Source of the DNA: CAWIKY01 sp963836905
GTDB lineage: Bacteria > Pseudomonadota > Alphaproteobacteria > Caulobacterales > Hyphomonadaceae
Direction of reading: 5' to 3'
Length of the DNA stretch: 64,000 bases
Assembly: GCA_963836905.1 (NCBI GenBank)
Contig: CAWIKY010000007.1
Coordinates: 186,001-250,000, forward strand
Position 1 is the first letter of the stretch; the number at the start of each line of letters is the position of its first letter. This document shows positions 38,346-48,289 of the stretch, one piece after another. The position numbers were made by a program, and so were the translations under genes. The notes under the pieces were generated by a model that was given only the letters and a program-made list of their open reading frames with translations, ran no database searches and was not told the origin of the DNA.

Positions 38346-40043
38346 TCAGGCTTTCTGCTCCAGCAGGCGGCGCGCGATCACATGTGCCTGAATCTCGCCC
38401 GCGCCCTCGAAGATGTTGAGTATACGCGCATCCTGCAGCACGCGGCTGATCGGATATTCCAGCGCGAACCCGTTTCCGCCATGGATCTGGAGCGCGTTAT
38501 CGGCGGCGGCCCACGCCACCCGTGCGGCCAGAAGCTTGGCCATGCCGGCTTCAAGATCGCAGCGTTTGTCCTCGTCCTTCTGACGCGCCGAAAAATATGT
38601 GAGTTGGCGCGCGCCCATGATCTCGGCTGCCATCATCACCAGCTTGTTCGAGACCCGCGGGAAATCGAAGATCGACCGTCCGAACTGGTTGCGGTCCAGC
38701 GCATAGCGAAGGCCCAGGTCGAACGCGTTCTGCGCCACGCCGATAGCACGTGCGGCCGTCTGGATGCGGGCACTCTCGAACGTCGCCATCAAATGGCGAA
38801 AACCCATGCCCTCGACCTCGCCGAGAAGCTCGCCTGCGTCGACCTCGAACCCGTCAAAGCCGATCTCGTATTCCTTCATGCCGCGATAACCGAGCACCTC
38901 GATTTCGCCTCCAGTCATGCCGGTGGCCGGAAACGGCGCGTCGTCTGACCCGCGCGGCTTTTCTGCAAGGAACATGGAAAGGCCGGAAAAGTTGTCGGTC
39001 GCCGGGTCCGTGCGCGCGAGCAGCGTCATCACATCGGCGCGTGCGCCATGGGTGATCCAGGTCTTGTTTCCGGTGATGGAATAGCTCGATCCGTCAGCCG
39101 ATTTCGTCGCGCGGGTGCGCAGACTGCCAAGGTCGGAGCCGGTATTGGGTTCGGTGAAGACCGCTGTTGGCAGAATGTCCGCCGATGCGATGCCGGGCAG
39201 CCATTTCTTCTTCTGTGCGTCGGTTCCGCCGATAAGGATCAGTTCGGCAGCGATTTCCGAGCGGGTGCCCAGCGACCCGACGCCGATATAGCCACGCGAC
39301 AGCTCTTCGGAGACCACGCACATGGCCGTCTTGCCCATGCCGAGGCCGCCATGCTCTTCGGGAATGGTAAGTCCGAAAACACCAAGCTCGCCCATCTGCG
39401 AAATCACATCCAGCGGGATCAATTCGTCCCGCAAATGCCAGCCATGGGCAAATGGCGTGACCTTCTCCTGAGCAAATCGCGCAAACTGGTCGCGCACCAT
39501 TTCGAGTGTGTCGTCGAGCCCCGTGGTCTCGACCGTCGCGCGCCCTCCGGCATCACGAACAAAATCTGCTGCACGTGTCAGCGCGGCATGCGACTTGCCT
39601 GCGCGTCTGAGGTGTCCGATCGCCGGGGTATCCAGCAGGGAAAGTGTCTCTCCGCGCACGCCGAAATCTTCCGGACGGATGATCTCTCCCTGATTCATCG
39701 GAATGCCGCCTGCCAGTTGCGACAGGTATTCGGCGAAGAGGATTTGCGCCAGAAGCGCGTCGATCTCGGTCAGGCGGTCTTCGCCTTCCAGCCGCTCGGC
39801 CCAGTGATGTACTTCCCTGAGCGTATCGCCATAAGTCGCCACCCACGCAAATCCGTGCGCCAGATGCTGGTGCTCATCGAGCTTTGACCGGGAGATGCGG
39901 CCATTCTCCGACAGACTGTCGAGCAGTGTCTGACGCAGCGCCGCAACATAACGTTCGACCGATGCGACTGCATCGCCTGTCAATCCGGTCAGACCGGGAA
40001 TGATCGGACTGTCGCTCTGCGAAACAAATGCTGGCTTGTTCAT
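38346..40043 (-). CDS. mcd: (2S)-methylsuccinyl-CoA dehydrogenase-like acyl-CoA dehydrogenase
   Basis: About 565 residues, with an N-terminal extension of ~150 residues before the acyl-CoA dehydrogenase fold. The extension (YVAALRQTLLDSL, FAWVATYGDTLREVHHWAERL, FAEYLSQLAGGIPMNQGEIIRPED) is a hallmark of methylsuccinyl-CoA dehydrogenase. The core has FTEPNTGSDLGSLRTRA, a FAD-binding Arg/Gln region and the catalytic Glu in NIFEGAGEIQAH. Mcd oxidises (2S)-methylsuccinyl-CoA to mesaconyl-C1-CoA, directly after Ecm. GAGGAG precedes the ATG at 40043. A generic AidB-like dehydrogenase is the alternative. Confidence 0.82.
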   Translation of the reverse strand: MNKPAFVSQSDSPIIPGLTGLTGDAVASVERYVAALRQTLLDSLSENGRISRSKLDEHQHLAHGFAWVATYGDTLREVHHWAERLEGEDRLTEIDALLAQILFAEYLSQLAGGIPMNQGEIIRPEDFGVRGETLSLLDTPAIGHLRRAGKSHAALTRAADFVRDAGGRATVETTGLDDTLEMVRDQFARFAQEKVTPFAHGWHLRDELIPLDVISQMGELGVFGLTIPEEHGGLGMGKTAMCVVSEELSRGYIGVGSLGTRSEIAAELILIGGTDAQKKKWLPGIASADILPTAVFTEPNTGSDLGSLRTRATKSADGSSYSITGNKTWITHGARADVMTLLARTDPATDNFSGLSMFLAEKPRGSDDAPFPATGMTGGEIEVLGYRGMKEYEIGFDGFEVDAGELLGEVEGMGFRHLMATFESARIQTAARAIGVAQNAFDLGLRYALDRNQFGRSIFDFPRVSNKLVMMAAEIMGARQLTYFSARQKDEDKRCDLEAGMAKLLAARVAWAAADNALQIHGGNGFALEYPISRVLQDARILNIFEGAGEIQAHVIARRLLEQKA

Positions 40044-40150
40044 GAAATTCTCCTCGCCCGTCACGTTAACCTGCGGCGGGTGAGGCGTCATCGGGAATCA
40101 TGACGCAGCACCTCATCCGGGTGAACCGCGCCAGACCTGAAGACCTGAAT

Positions 40151-41341
40151 TCAGACGGTTCCGGCTTCCAGCGGCAGGAGAAGCTGGTCGGCAGCCTGGA
40201 AGATGCTTGGCCAGTAAGACGTCTCGCTGAACAGTGTATCGGTTTCGCCGAAGCCGTTGAAGCGTGACGCCATCGCCGTGCCGTACGCGCCCAGCATGCC
40301 GAACTCGACGAACTCGCCTTCGCAGACGTCATCCGGCAGCATGTAAGGGCCGGGCATCACGTCATCGGCGTCGCATGTCGGGCCGAAGCATTTGTAAGCC
40401 CGCACAACCGGATCGCTCGAGGGCTCGCTGCGCAACACCCGAAGCGGGAACGGCCAGTCATGATGGGCTGCATCGTAAAGCGTGCCGTAAGCGCCATCAT
40501 TCAGATACAGCGCGTCGCCGCGTACCAGGTCGACACGCGCGATGATCGACACGGCCTCGGCAACGAGTGCGCGACCCGGCTCGCACCAGAGTTCGGGACG
40601 GGTATCAAGCGGCCAGCCGTCTATCGCTTCGTGAATGGCGTCCATGTAGTCGGCCATGGGCGGAGGCGTCATGCCGGGATAGGCAACAGGGAAACCGCCG
40701 CCCACATCCAGCACATCGATCTCTACGCCCAACTCCGTCAGGCGGTCAGCTGCCATTTCCATGGAGACCCGCCAGGCGTCCGGGTCCATGCATTGGCTAC
40801 CGACGTGGAAACTGACCCCGAGACGCGACGTCATCGAGCGCGCTGTGCGCAACAGCTGAACCATCTGCGCAGGCGATGCGCCGAACTTTCCGTCAATCGG
40901 CAATTCCGCGCTGGAGTTGGACACCGCCATCCGCGCGATGAGGGTAAGGTCACGCGCAAAGCCGGTGGCTTCCAGAATCTTGTCGAGTTCAGCCATGCAG
41001 TCGAACGCAAAGATGCGCACGCCATAGTCGCGATAAGCGCGCTCGATTGAGAAGCGCGGCTTGATCGGATTCATGTAGGCAAGAATGGCGTCCGGACAGA
41101 GCGCGTGGACCTGCTCGATCTCACGGTCCGAAGCCACGTCAAAGAAGCGCATGCCCGACTCATACAGTCCTGACAGGACCCAGTCCGACGGGTTTGCCTT
41201 GACGGCATACATGATGTTGCCGCGAAAATGCGACTGGAACCATTCTGATGCTGAACGAAGCCGGTCCGGAAACCCACACGCCACCGGGCGTTCGGGATTG
41301 ATACGGCGGACCAGGTCCAGCGGGGATTTGAACGTGCGCAT
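40151..41341 (-). CDS. type III PLP-dependent ornithine/lysine-type decarboxylase
   Basis: A 396-residue alanine-racemase-fold decarboxylase. The PLP lysine is in IMYAVKANPSDWV and a PLP-phosphate His is in FHVGSQCMD. The glycine loop is DVGGGFPV, followed by EPGRALVAEA, the catalytic Cys in CFGPTCDADDVM and the C-terminal substrate Tyr region. It probably makes putrescine from ornithine (or cadaverine from lysine). Together with aguAB, the genome would have two routes to putrescine. It is preceded by 204 bp of non-coding DNA. Confidence 0.88.
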   Translation of the reverse strand: MRTFKSPLDLVRRINPERPVACGFPDRLRSASEWFQSHFRGNIMYAVKANPSDWVLSGLYESGMRFFDVASDREIEQVHALCPDAILAYMNPIKPRFSIERAYRDYGVRIFAFDCMAELDKILEATGFARDLTLIARMAVSNSSAELPIDGKFGASPAQMVQLLRTARSMTSRLGVSFHVGSQCMDPDAWRVSMEMAADRLTELGVEIDVLDVGGGFPVAYPGMTPPPMADYMDAIHEAIDGWPLDTRPELWCEPGRALVAEAVSIIARVDLVRGDALYLNDGAYGTLYDAAHHDWPFPLRVLRSEPSSDPVVRAYKCFGPTCDADDVMPGPYMLPDDVCEGEFVEFGMLGAYGTAMASRFNGFGETDTLFSETSYWPSIFQAADQLLLPLEAGTV

Positions 41342-41545
41342 GACACAAGTCCACCTCTGCTTGAATTACCTAATCCGGCGTTAGTGCGGGCCGTCTGACC
41401 ATGCAAAGTGCTGAAAATTTCAGCGCCTCACTCTGGCCGATGTCCGCCGGAGGCGCGTAGATAGTGTAAGCGGCCCCGTGAGTAAACCGCCTGACTGATA
41501 TATATCGTTTCACGGAGCCGTGCGCGATGCACAGACACGCATCTG
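41342..41545 (-). promoter_or_regulatory. 204-bp leader/promoter region of the decarboxylase gene
   Basis: No gene is seen between the receiver gene and the decarboxylase start. On the minus strand the region holds a short inverted repeat (GCTGAAAATTTCAGC at 41410-41424, plus strand) and several GC-rich self-complementary segments (for example CACGGAGCCGTG near 41511-41522). Alphaproteobacterial ornithine decarboxylase genes are known to carry the speF leader RNA (RF00518). I cannot confirm that structure by eye. Confidence 0.3.
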
Positions 41546-41935
41546 TCAGTGAACGAGACGTTCGATTTCGTAGATCAAACGGCCGGTCGATGTCGGCTTG
41601 GACAAGACCCGGGCGCCGATGGTGCGAACAAGTTCGTTATGCCGGTCCAGATTGCCGGTATGCAGAAGAAACGGAATGCCGCGCCGCCTCAATTCATCGG
41701 CAATCGGCAGACATGTCTTGCCGCCGCCGAGGTTGACGTCGAGCACGGCGACATGCGGTGTCATCACGGACAGAATGCGCTCGGCATCGGCAAGCGTGCC
41801 CGCAATCTGGACGCGCGCACCGGCGTCTTCGAAATCGAGAGACATTTCGAGCGCGATGATCGCCTCATCCTCAAGGATGAGCAGGTCGACATCCGCCAGG
41901 CAGTGGCGATCCATAAGGGTGCTTTCAGCGAGCAT
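41546..41935 (-). CDS. single-domain response regulator receiver
   Basis: A 129-residue receiver domain: acidic residues in LLILEDEAII, phospho-acceptor Asp in HVAVLDVNLGGGK, Thr in FLLHTGN and Lys in VLSKPTS. There is no output domain. Its ATG overlaps the stop of the preceding HWE-type gene (TGATG), so the pair is translationally coupled. It probably acts as a phosphate carrier or sink, or binds a protein target. Confidence 0.88.
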   Translation of the reverse strand: MLAESTLMDRHCLADVDLLILEDEAIIALEMSLDFEDAGARVQIAGTLADAERILSVMTPHVAVLDVNLGGGKTCLPIADELRRRGIPFLLHTGNLDRHNELVRTIGARVLSKPTSTGRLIYEIERLVH

Positions 41936-42630
41936 CAGCTATCGCTCCGATCTGTTCCGGTGCGCACACGCATGCCAAACGCATAGCAAACGGTGCCGCC
42001 GCGGATCTCTGTCTCAAAATGGCCGTCTGCGGTCTTGAGTAGCTTCATAACAGTAGAAGAAGGCACAAAGAGCCGGTCGGGTTCCCTCCCGACTACATCG
42101 CCTTCGGGTTCACGCCAGACTATTGCAAGTTTGCAACAGTCCGCTTTCTCAGCCAGTGTCCAGCTGATGCGGGGCGCAAAGGCAATCTCCTGCGCCTTGG
42201 CAAGCTTGAGCGATGCGCAGCCCATTTCATGCAGGATGAGACCCAGAACAGACAGTGTTCCCATGTCGACCGAAACATCCGGGCCGGTGATGTCGTAGCC
42301 GTCCGGTCCGCCGTCCTGAACGCCGTCCAGTACCGCTGTCACCAGTCTGACCAGAGACGTACCGTCCAGAGAAAAATGGTCGAGCGTCGTTGCATAGGCA
42401 ACTGCCAGGCCGATGATCCGGTGGTTGATGGCCTCGGCAATTTCGGCATTGCCGTGTTCGCGTGCTGTCAGCGAAACCACAGACCGTACGACGGCGAAAA
42501 TGTTGTTGATCCGGTGCGACAACTCACGCTGAAGGTCGCGCTCCAGCCGGTCAGCGTCCTCAGGGGAGCTGTCTTCGGGCGAGGTGCCCTGAAGCGTACC
42601 GCCCTTACCGAACACGCGGTCGGGACTCAT
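41935..42630 (-). CDS. sensorless HWE/HisKA_2-type histidine kinase-like protein with degenerate ATPase domain
   Basis: A 231-residue protein. The phospho-acceptor helix ELSHRINNIFAVVRSVVSLTAR (about 36-57) is typical of the HWE/HisKA_2 family. There is no PAS, GAF or membrane sensor. In the ATPase-like part the usual HELATNA N-box reads HEMGCAS, losing the Asn, and no glycine-rich GxGL box is visible (PDRLFVPSSTVMKLL). It may be a phosphotransferase rather than an active kinase, in the way ChpT is, though it is not ChpT. It forms a two-gene unit with the receiver. Confidence 0.8.
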   Translation of the reverse strand: MSPDRVFGKGGTLQGTSPEDSSPEDADRLERDLQRELSHRINNIFAVVRSVVSLTAREHGNAEIAEAINHRIIGLAVAYATTLDHFSLDGTSLVRLVTAVLDGVQDGGPDGYDITGPDVSVDMGTLSVLGLILHEMGCASLKLAKAQEIAFAPRISWTLAEKADCCKLAIVWREPEGDVVGREPDRLFVPSSTVMKLLKTADGHFETEIRGGTVCYAFGMRVRTGTDRSDS

Positions 42631-42769
42631 TGTGGGAGCCGGTTTTGCATAGACCTCCCCAACGCGGCGAGGTTGGCGGCGTTCCGATTTTTACTGCGCC
42701 AACCTGCAAACAGGTAGCGAAAGTGTCATGAACGCTTGCTAGGGCTGGCCGAATTCGTCAGGAGAGCAC

Positions 42770-43888
42770 ATGCAGCCGGGCTGTAAAATGCAGAAAGTTT
42801 CACGTACGGCCCAACAGTACGGCAGACGGCTTGGCCTCGCTGGCCTGACGTGCCTGGCTTTGCTGACGGGTGCCTGCGAACGCGAGGCGCGGTTTGTCGT
42901 GGCAGAAGACCATGCATCTGAATCGCCTGAACGGATGCGGCCGATCAAGATTGTCGGGTCGTCGACTGTCGCGCCGTTCGCAACCGCTGCAGCAGAGTAT
43001 TTCGGCGCGGCCACGCCCTTTCGCACGCCCGTTGTCGAAACGACAGGAACAGGGGGTGGCATCAAGCTTTTCTGCTCGGACCCGGGCATTGCCTCGCCCT
43101 CCATTGCCGATGCTTCAAGATCCATGACGCGGGCCGAACGCGAGGCCTGCGAGGCCAACGGTGTGACCGGCATCCTCGAGGTACTCATCGGCTATGACGG
43201 TATCGTGCTGGTATCGGCGAAGGACGGGCCGCAATTTCCGTTGACGCTGACTCAGGTTTACCTTGCCCTCGCAAGGGAAGTACCTGCCGGGGACAGCATC
43301 ATACCGAACCCGAACCGGACATGGTCGGATCTCGATCCCGGACTTCCCGACTACCGGATAGAAGTCTTTGGTCCGCCACCGACATCAGGAACCCGGGACG
43401 CCTTTTCATCACTTGCACTGGAAGCCGGAGCCCGCCGTTTACCTGCGCTTGCCAGCCTTGAGGCAGCCGCCGGAACGGCGTTCATCATCCAGGCCCACAG
43501 CCTCCGGTCTGATGGCGCGTGGGTGGATTTCGGAGAAAACGATACCGCGATCGTCCGCAGCCTCATTCGCAGCAAGACCGCGCTTGGCGTGACCGGGTTT
43601 TCCTATCTCGACCAGAGTTCGGACCGTATTCAGGGACATCCGGTCAACGGCGTTGCACCAACCCATCAAACGATTGCGGACGGCACCTATCCGATGTCCC
43701 GCTCCCTCTTCATCTATGTCAAGCTGGAGCATATCGGCGCCATTCCCGGACTCGGCGATTTCGTGGAATTGTTCCTGAGCGATGCCGCGCTGGGCGATGG
43801 CGGATTTCTGACCGAACGCGGCCTGATCCCGCCTCCTGAGCACTTGCGGAACGAGGCGCTGGGCCGTGTCCAGGCTGTGAACCCGTAA
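42770..43888 (+). CDS. PstS-like phosphate-binding lipoprotein
   Basis: A 372-residue protein with a signal peptide and lipobox (LALLTGAC, Cys36). The phosphate-binding fold shows IKIVGSSTVAPFATAAAEYF, VVETTGTGGGIKLFC, IADASRSMTRAE and PPTSGTRDAF, all characteristic of PstS. It would capture phosphate in the periplasm for a Pst ABC transporter, but pstCAB are not in the window, so it may be an orphan binding protein. It is divergent from the HWE-type gene. Confidence 0.88.
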   Translation: MQPGCKMQKVSRTAQQYGRRLGLAGLTCLALLTGACEREARFVVAEDHASESPERMRPIKIVGSSTVAPFATAAAEYFGAATPFRTPVVETTGTGGGIKLFCSDPGIASPSIADASRSMTRAEREACEANGVTGILEVLIGYDGIVLVSAKDGPQFPLTLTQVYLALAREVPAGDSIIPNPNRTWSDLDPGLPDYRIEVFGPPPTSGTRDAFSSLALEAGARRLPALASLEAAAGTAFIIQAHSLRSDGAWVDFGENDTAIVRSLIRSKTALGVTGFSYLDQSSDRIQGHPVNGVAPTHQTIADGTYPMSRSLFIYVKLEHIGAIPGLGDFVELFLSDAALGDGGFLTERGLIPPPEHLRNEALGRVQAVNP

Positions 43889-43966
43889 GATCCCGGTCTG
43901 GACAGTTCCGTCGCTACGGGTGATGAAGACAGCATGGATTTCAGCTTCTTCACACATCGGGGTGAC

Positions 43967-45319
43967 ATGCGCTTTTTCAGATTGACGGCTTTCGCCCTGG
44001 TTGCGTCTGGCCTTGCGATTGCCACAGGTCCCGCCCGGGCGGCGACGGGGTCGCAACCGGAAACCTTTGTACTGGATAACGGGATGGAAGTCGTGGTGCT
44101 GCCGGATCACCGCGCACCGGTGGTCACCCACATGGTCTGGTACCGGGTCGGTGCCGCCGATGAAGCGCCCGGCAAGTCGGGCATCGCCCACCTCTTCGAG
44201 CATCTGATGTTCAAGGCGACAGACGAAATTCCGGCCGGCGAGTTCTCCAAGATCGTTGCGCGCAATGGAGGCCAGGACAATGCCTTCACCAGCTGGGACT
44301 ACACCGCTTATTTCCAGCGGGTCGCGAAGGATCGCCTTGAAACCATGATGGAAATGGAAGCAAACCGGATGACGGACCTGCTTCTGACTGACGAGGAGGT
44401 TCTGCCCGAGCGGGATGTGGTGAAGGAAGAGCGCCGTCAGCGGACCGACAACAATCCGGGATCGCTCCTCTTCGAAAAAGTCATGGCAGCGCTCTATGAC
44501 GGGCACCCCTACGCCATTCCCGTGATCGGTTTCATGGACGAAGTGGCGGAGTTGACCCGGCAGGATGCCCTTGATTTCTATGAGGAATGGTACGGCCCGG
44601 AAGATGCGATCCTGGTCGTCGCGGGGGATATCACGGCTGCCGAACTGAAACCTCTGGCCACACGGATTTACGGTTCCATCGACCGCAAGAGCGACGGAAC
44701 CGCTCGTGAATGGCCGGACGTGAAGCCGCTGGAGGCGTCTCGGGCCGTCAGCCACAGCGATCCCAAGGTTCGCCAGCCCGAGTGGAGCCGTTACTGGCTC
44801 GGCACCAGCTACAGCCTGCCCGATGCCGGTATGGATCCCTACGCACTGGACGTGGCGATGGAGATACTCGGCGGGGGACGCACCAGCCGTCTCTATCAGG
44901 CGCTGGTCGAGGAACAGGGTGTGGCGGTGAATGCCTATGCCTTTGCCTGGACAACGCTGAAAGCCGGCGGACCGGTGGGCGTGTCCGCATCGCCCTCGCC
45001 CGGCACCGATCTGGATACGCTGGCCCCAGCAGTCGAGGACGTCGTGGCAGAGTTTCTGAAGACCGGCCCGACAGACGCCGAACTTGCCCGGGCCAAATCC
45101 AACCTGCGCGCATCGGCAATCTTCGAGCGCGACAGTCAGGCTTCCATGGCACAGACCTTCGGATCTGCACGGGCCCGCGGTGAAACGCTGGAAAGCGTGG
45201 TGGAATGGCCGTCGCGGATCGAAACCGTTAGCTCAGCCGACGTGATGTCCGTTTCCCGGAAATATCTCTCGAAAAACCATGTCAGCGCGCGGCTTCTGCC
45301 GGAAAGCGGAGAAAATTGA
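43967..45319 (+). CDS. M16 zinc peptidase, catalytic subunit, exported
   Basis: About 450 residues from the ATG at 43967, with a signal peptide (MRFFRLTAFALVASGLAIA, cut near ARA). The inverted zinc motif HxxEH is in GIAHLFEHLMFKA and the third ligand Glu in VVKEERRQR. C-terminal M16 repeats follow. It is a periplasmic insulinase/PqqL-like peptidase. The second M16 gene overlaps its stop by 1 nt (TGATG); the two should form a heterodimer. Confidence 0.92.
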   Translation: MRFFRLTAFALVASGLAIATGPARAATGSQPETFVLDNGMEVVVLPDHRAPVVTHMVWYRVGAADEAPGKSGIAHLFEHLMFKATDEIPAGEFSKIVARNGGQDNAFTSWDYTAYFQRVAKDRLETMMEMEANRMTDLLLTDEEVLPERDVVKEERRQRTDNNPGSLLFEKVMAALYDGHPYAIPVIGFMDEVAELTRQDALDFYEEWYGPEDAILVVAGDITAAELKPLATRIYGSIDRKSDGTAREWPDVKPLEASRAVSHSDPKVRQPEWSRYWLGTSYSLPDAGMDPYALDVAMEILGGGRTSRLYQALVEEQGVAVNAYAFAWTTLKAGGPVGVSASPSPGTDLDTLAPAVEDVVAEFLKTGPTDAELARAKSNLRASAIFERDSQASMAQTFGSARARGETLESVVEWPSRIETVSSADVMSVSRKYLSKNHVSARLLPESGEN

Positions 45320-46771
45320 TGACCGCCCTTGCCAGACGAACCCATGTCAGCCTCGCCAGCGTCCTGCTTCTTGGCCTCGCCGCATGCAGCCAGCCGGAGA
45401 AACCACCCGTTGACGGGCTGGACGGCGCGGCTGAACCGGTAAAGACCGGCCTTTCCAACATTCAGGTGGTCACAAGCGATCACGGGATCGAGGCCTGGTT
45501 GGTGTCGGAGCCTTCCATTCCGATCATTGCCATCAATATGGCCTGGCCTGGCGGCGATGCACTCGATCCGGCGGACAAGACCGGCGCGACCGGCCTGATG
45601 ACCTACATGATGAATGAAGGCGCGGGCGATCTCGACAGCAAGGCCTTCGCGACGCGGATGGAAGAGCTCAATATGAGCTTCGGCTGCTCTTCGAGCGAGG
45701 ACTGGACCTCGTGTTCGATGCGCACTCTGTCCGAGAACACCTCCGCTGCGATGGATCTGGTCCGCATGGGGCTGACAGAGACACGTTTCGATGACGCCCC
45801 GTTCGAACGCTCCAAGCGCGAATCTCTGGTTGCTCTGGCGCGCGCGGAAACCAATCCGGACGTGCTGGCAGGCCGGGCCATGCAGGCGGCCCTCTACCCC
45901 GATCACCCCTATGCCCGCTACGCCACGGAGGAGACCGTAACCGGCTTGACACGCGAAGACCTCATCGAAAGCCGTGACCGGGTCATGGCGAAAGACACCA
46001 TGCTGGTCACCGTCGTGGGAGACATCACGCCGGATGAGCTGGAAGCTATGATGACGAAAACCTTCGCTGATCTTCCGGAAGAGAGCAGCGTACCGGAAAT
46101 CGCCGACGTCACCTTGTCCGACCCGGCAGACGATCCGCTGGTGACCGCCCTTCCCCAGCCGCAGAGCCTGATCTCCTTCACCGCGCCGGGACTGAAGCGC
46201 GAAGACCCCGACTTCATTCCAGCCTATGTGGTAAATTACATTCTGGGCGGTGGAGGTTTCTCCGCCCGCATGATGGATGAAATTCGCGAAAAGCGCGGGC
46301 TGACCTACGGGATCTACACCTCGCTTGGCGCAAGCCGGCATCTGGGCACGTGGGGCGGGTCGACGCAGACGGAGAACAAGAATGCTGGTGAAATGATCGG
46401 TCGTGTGAAAGCCGAACTGGCCAAGATGGCGCAAGACGGCCCGACCGAAGCAGAGCTTGGCGGACGCAAAAGCTTATCTGACGGGTGCCTACCCGCTATC
46501 ATTTGATTCCAACGCCAAGATTGCCAGCCAGATGATGGGGATCCGCCAGTCCGAGCTTGGACTCGACTATATCGAGACGCGCAATGATATGGTGAACGCC
46601 GTAACGCTGGAGGACGCCAAACGCGTGGCGGCGCAGTATCTCGACCCGGAGAACTTCACCTTTGTGGTCGTCGGTGAACCGGACGGGCTCGATACGATCG
46701 ACACGATCTATGCAAGCGCGCTGGCGGGAGACGAAGGCACGGACGCGCCGGAGATCCTGCCGGAGGACTAA
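45319..46771 (+). pseudogene. M16 peptidase-like non-catalytic subunit (lipoprotein), one frame break as sequenced
   Basis: The lipobox LLLGLAAC anchors this subunit. The M16 fold is present but the HxxEH motif is missing (GATGLMTYMMNEGA occupies its place), the normal state of the partner subunit. The frame breaks by +1 near 46455-46465: QDGPTEAEL continues in the next frame as ADAKAYLTGAYPLSFDSNAK through to EILPED at 46771. An extra G in cttggcgg explains it. Read literally, the protein ends at 46506 with a short non-homologous tail. The clean single-base break suggests a sequence error. Confidence 0.85.
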
Positions 46772-46782
46772 CGTCCGGCGCG
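46744..46782. terminator. possible hairpin between the convergent M16 and GabD-like genes
   Basis: A perfect 9-bp inverted repeat, CGCGCCGGA (46744-46752) and TCCGGCGCG (46774-46782), spans the stop codons of the two convergent genes with a 21-nt loop. It has no T-run on either side, so intrinsic termination is uncertain. It could block read-through or protect 3' ends. Confidence 0.3.
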
Positions 46783-46783
46783 G

Positions 46784-48228
46784 TCAGATCGCCATGCAGA
46801 CGTATTTGATCTCCATGAACTCGTCGATGCCGTAATGCGAGCCTTCGCGGCCGAGACCTGACTGTTTCACACCGCCAAACGGTGCGACCGCCGTGGAGAT
46901 GAGCCCGGTATTGACACCGACCATGCCCGCTTCCAGCGCCTCCATCACGTGCCAGACCCGCGTCATGTCACGCGCATAGAAATACGAGGCCAGGCCAAAC
47001 TCGGTCTCGTTGGCGAGCGCGATGCCTTCCTCATCCGATGAGAACCGGATGAGCCCGGCGACGGGGCCGAACGTCTCTTCCTTCGTGAATTTCATGTCCT
47101 GCGTCGCACCGGTAATGAGCGTTGGCTGGAAGTAGAGGCCGCCGCGATCATGCCGCGCGCCGCCGAGCACCACTTTCCCGCCCTTGTCTTTTGCGTCGGC
47201 GACGTGCTCTTCGACCTTCTCGACCCCGTCCCCGTCGATGAGCGGACCGATATCGTTATCCTCCAGTCCGGGACCGACCTTCAGGTCGCGGATGGCGGCT
47301 TCGAGCTTGTCTGCGAAATCATCATACACCGCAGTCCTGCACATAGAACCGGTTGGCGCAGATGCAGGTCTGACCTGCATTGCGAAACTTGCACGCGATG
47401 GCCCCTTCGACGGCCGCATCGAGATCGGCGTCATCGAACACAAGGAAAGGGGCATTGCCGCCCAACTCCATCGAGACCTTCTTGACAGTCTGCGCTGCCC
47501 CCTCAAGCAGACTGCGTCCAACCTCGGTCGAGCCCGTAAAGGTCAGTTTGCGGACGGTCGTGCTTGCATTGAAAGCCTCGCCGATCTCTCTGGATGACCC
47601 CGTCACCACATTAAAGACGCCCTTGGGGATACCGCACTTCTTCGGCTAAAACGGCGAGCGCCAGTGCCGAGAGCGGCGTCTGGCTGGCAGGCTTGACGAT
47701 GAAGGTGCAGCCAGCTGCCAGTGCCGGTCCCGCCTTGCGGGTAATCATGGCCGCCGGAAAGTTCCAGGGCGTGATGGCCGCGCAAACCCCGACCGGCTGC
47801 TTGATGGCGAGAATGCGCTTGCCGGTTTCGTGCGGCGGAATGACATCGCCATACGATCTGCGGGCTTCTTCGGAGAACCATTCGATGAAGGACGCCGCAT
47901 AGGCGATCTCGCCTTTCGATTCCGACAGCGGCTTGCCTTGCTCGCGGGTCATCAGTTCGGCGAGCACGTCTTGATGGTCCATGATGGCATCGAACCATTT
48001 GCGGAGAAGGTCTGCGCGCTCCTTTGGCGCGGTCGCTTTCCAGCTTTTGAAGGCAGCGGATGCGTCGTCGATAACGCCGTTGATTTCATCTTTCGAAAGC
48101 GATGGCACCGTGGCGACGGTTTCGCCTGTTGCCGGGTCAGTGACATTGATCGTTTCACCGCTGGCCGCATTGACCCAGTCGCCGTTCACATAGCATTTTT
48201 CCCGCAGGACTGTGGACATGTCGGCCAT
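46784..48228 (-). pseudogene. gabD: succinate-semialdehyde dehydrogenase (GabD-like), two frame breaks as sequenced
   Basis: Three consecutive frames make one aldehyde dehydrogenase. The first (48228 to ~47630) has GKRILAIKQPVGVCAAITPW and NFPAAMITRKAGPALAAG. The second (to ~47335) has VTGSSREIGEAF, KLTFTGSTEVGR, ELGGNAPFLVFDDAD and the catalytic Cys in NAGQTCICANRFYV. The third (to 46784) has KEETFGPVAGL and GREGSHYGIDEFMEIKYVC. The breaks are single-base, near 47622-47634 and 47330-47345, each explained by one extra base. It would oxidise succinate semialdehyde with NAD(P)+. The start at 48228 follows GGAGAC. It is a downstream neighbour of the amidase gene. Confidence 0.87.
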
Positions 48229-48289
48229 AATGGGCGTCTCCTGAAATCTGACTTGCTCAGGAAGATAGCGCTTTGCGGGCTGAATGGTT

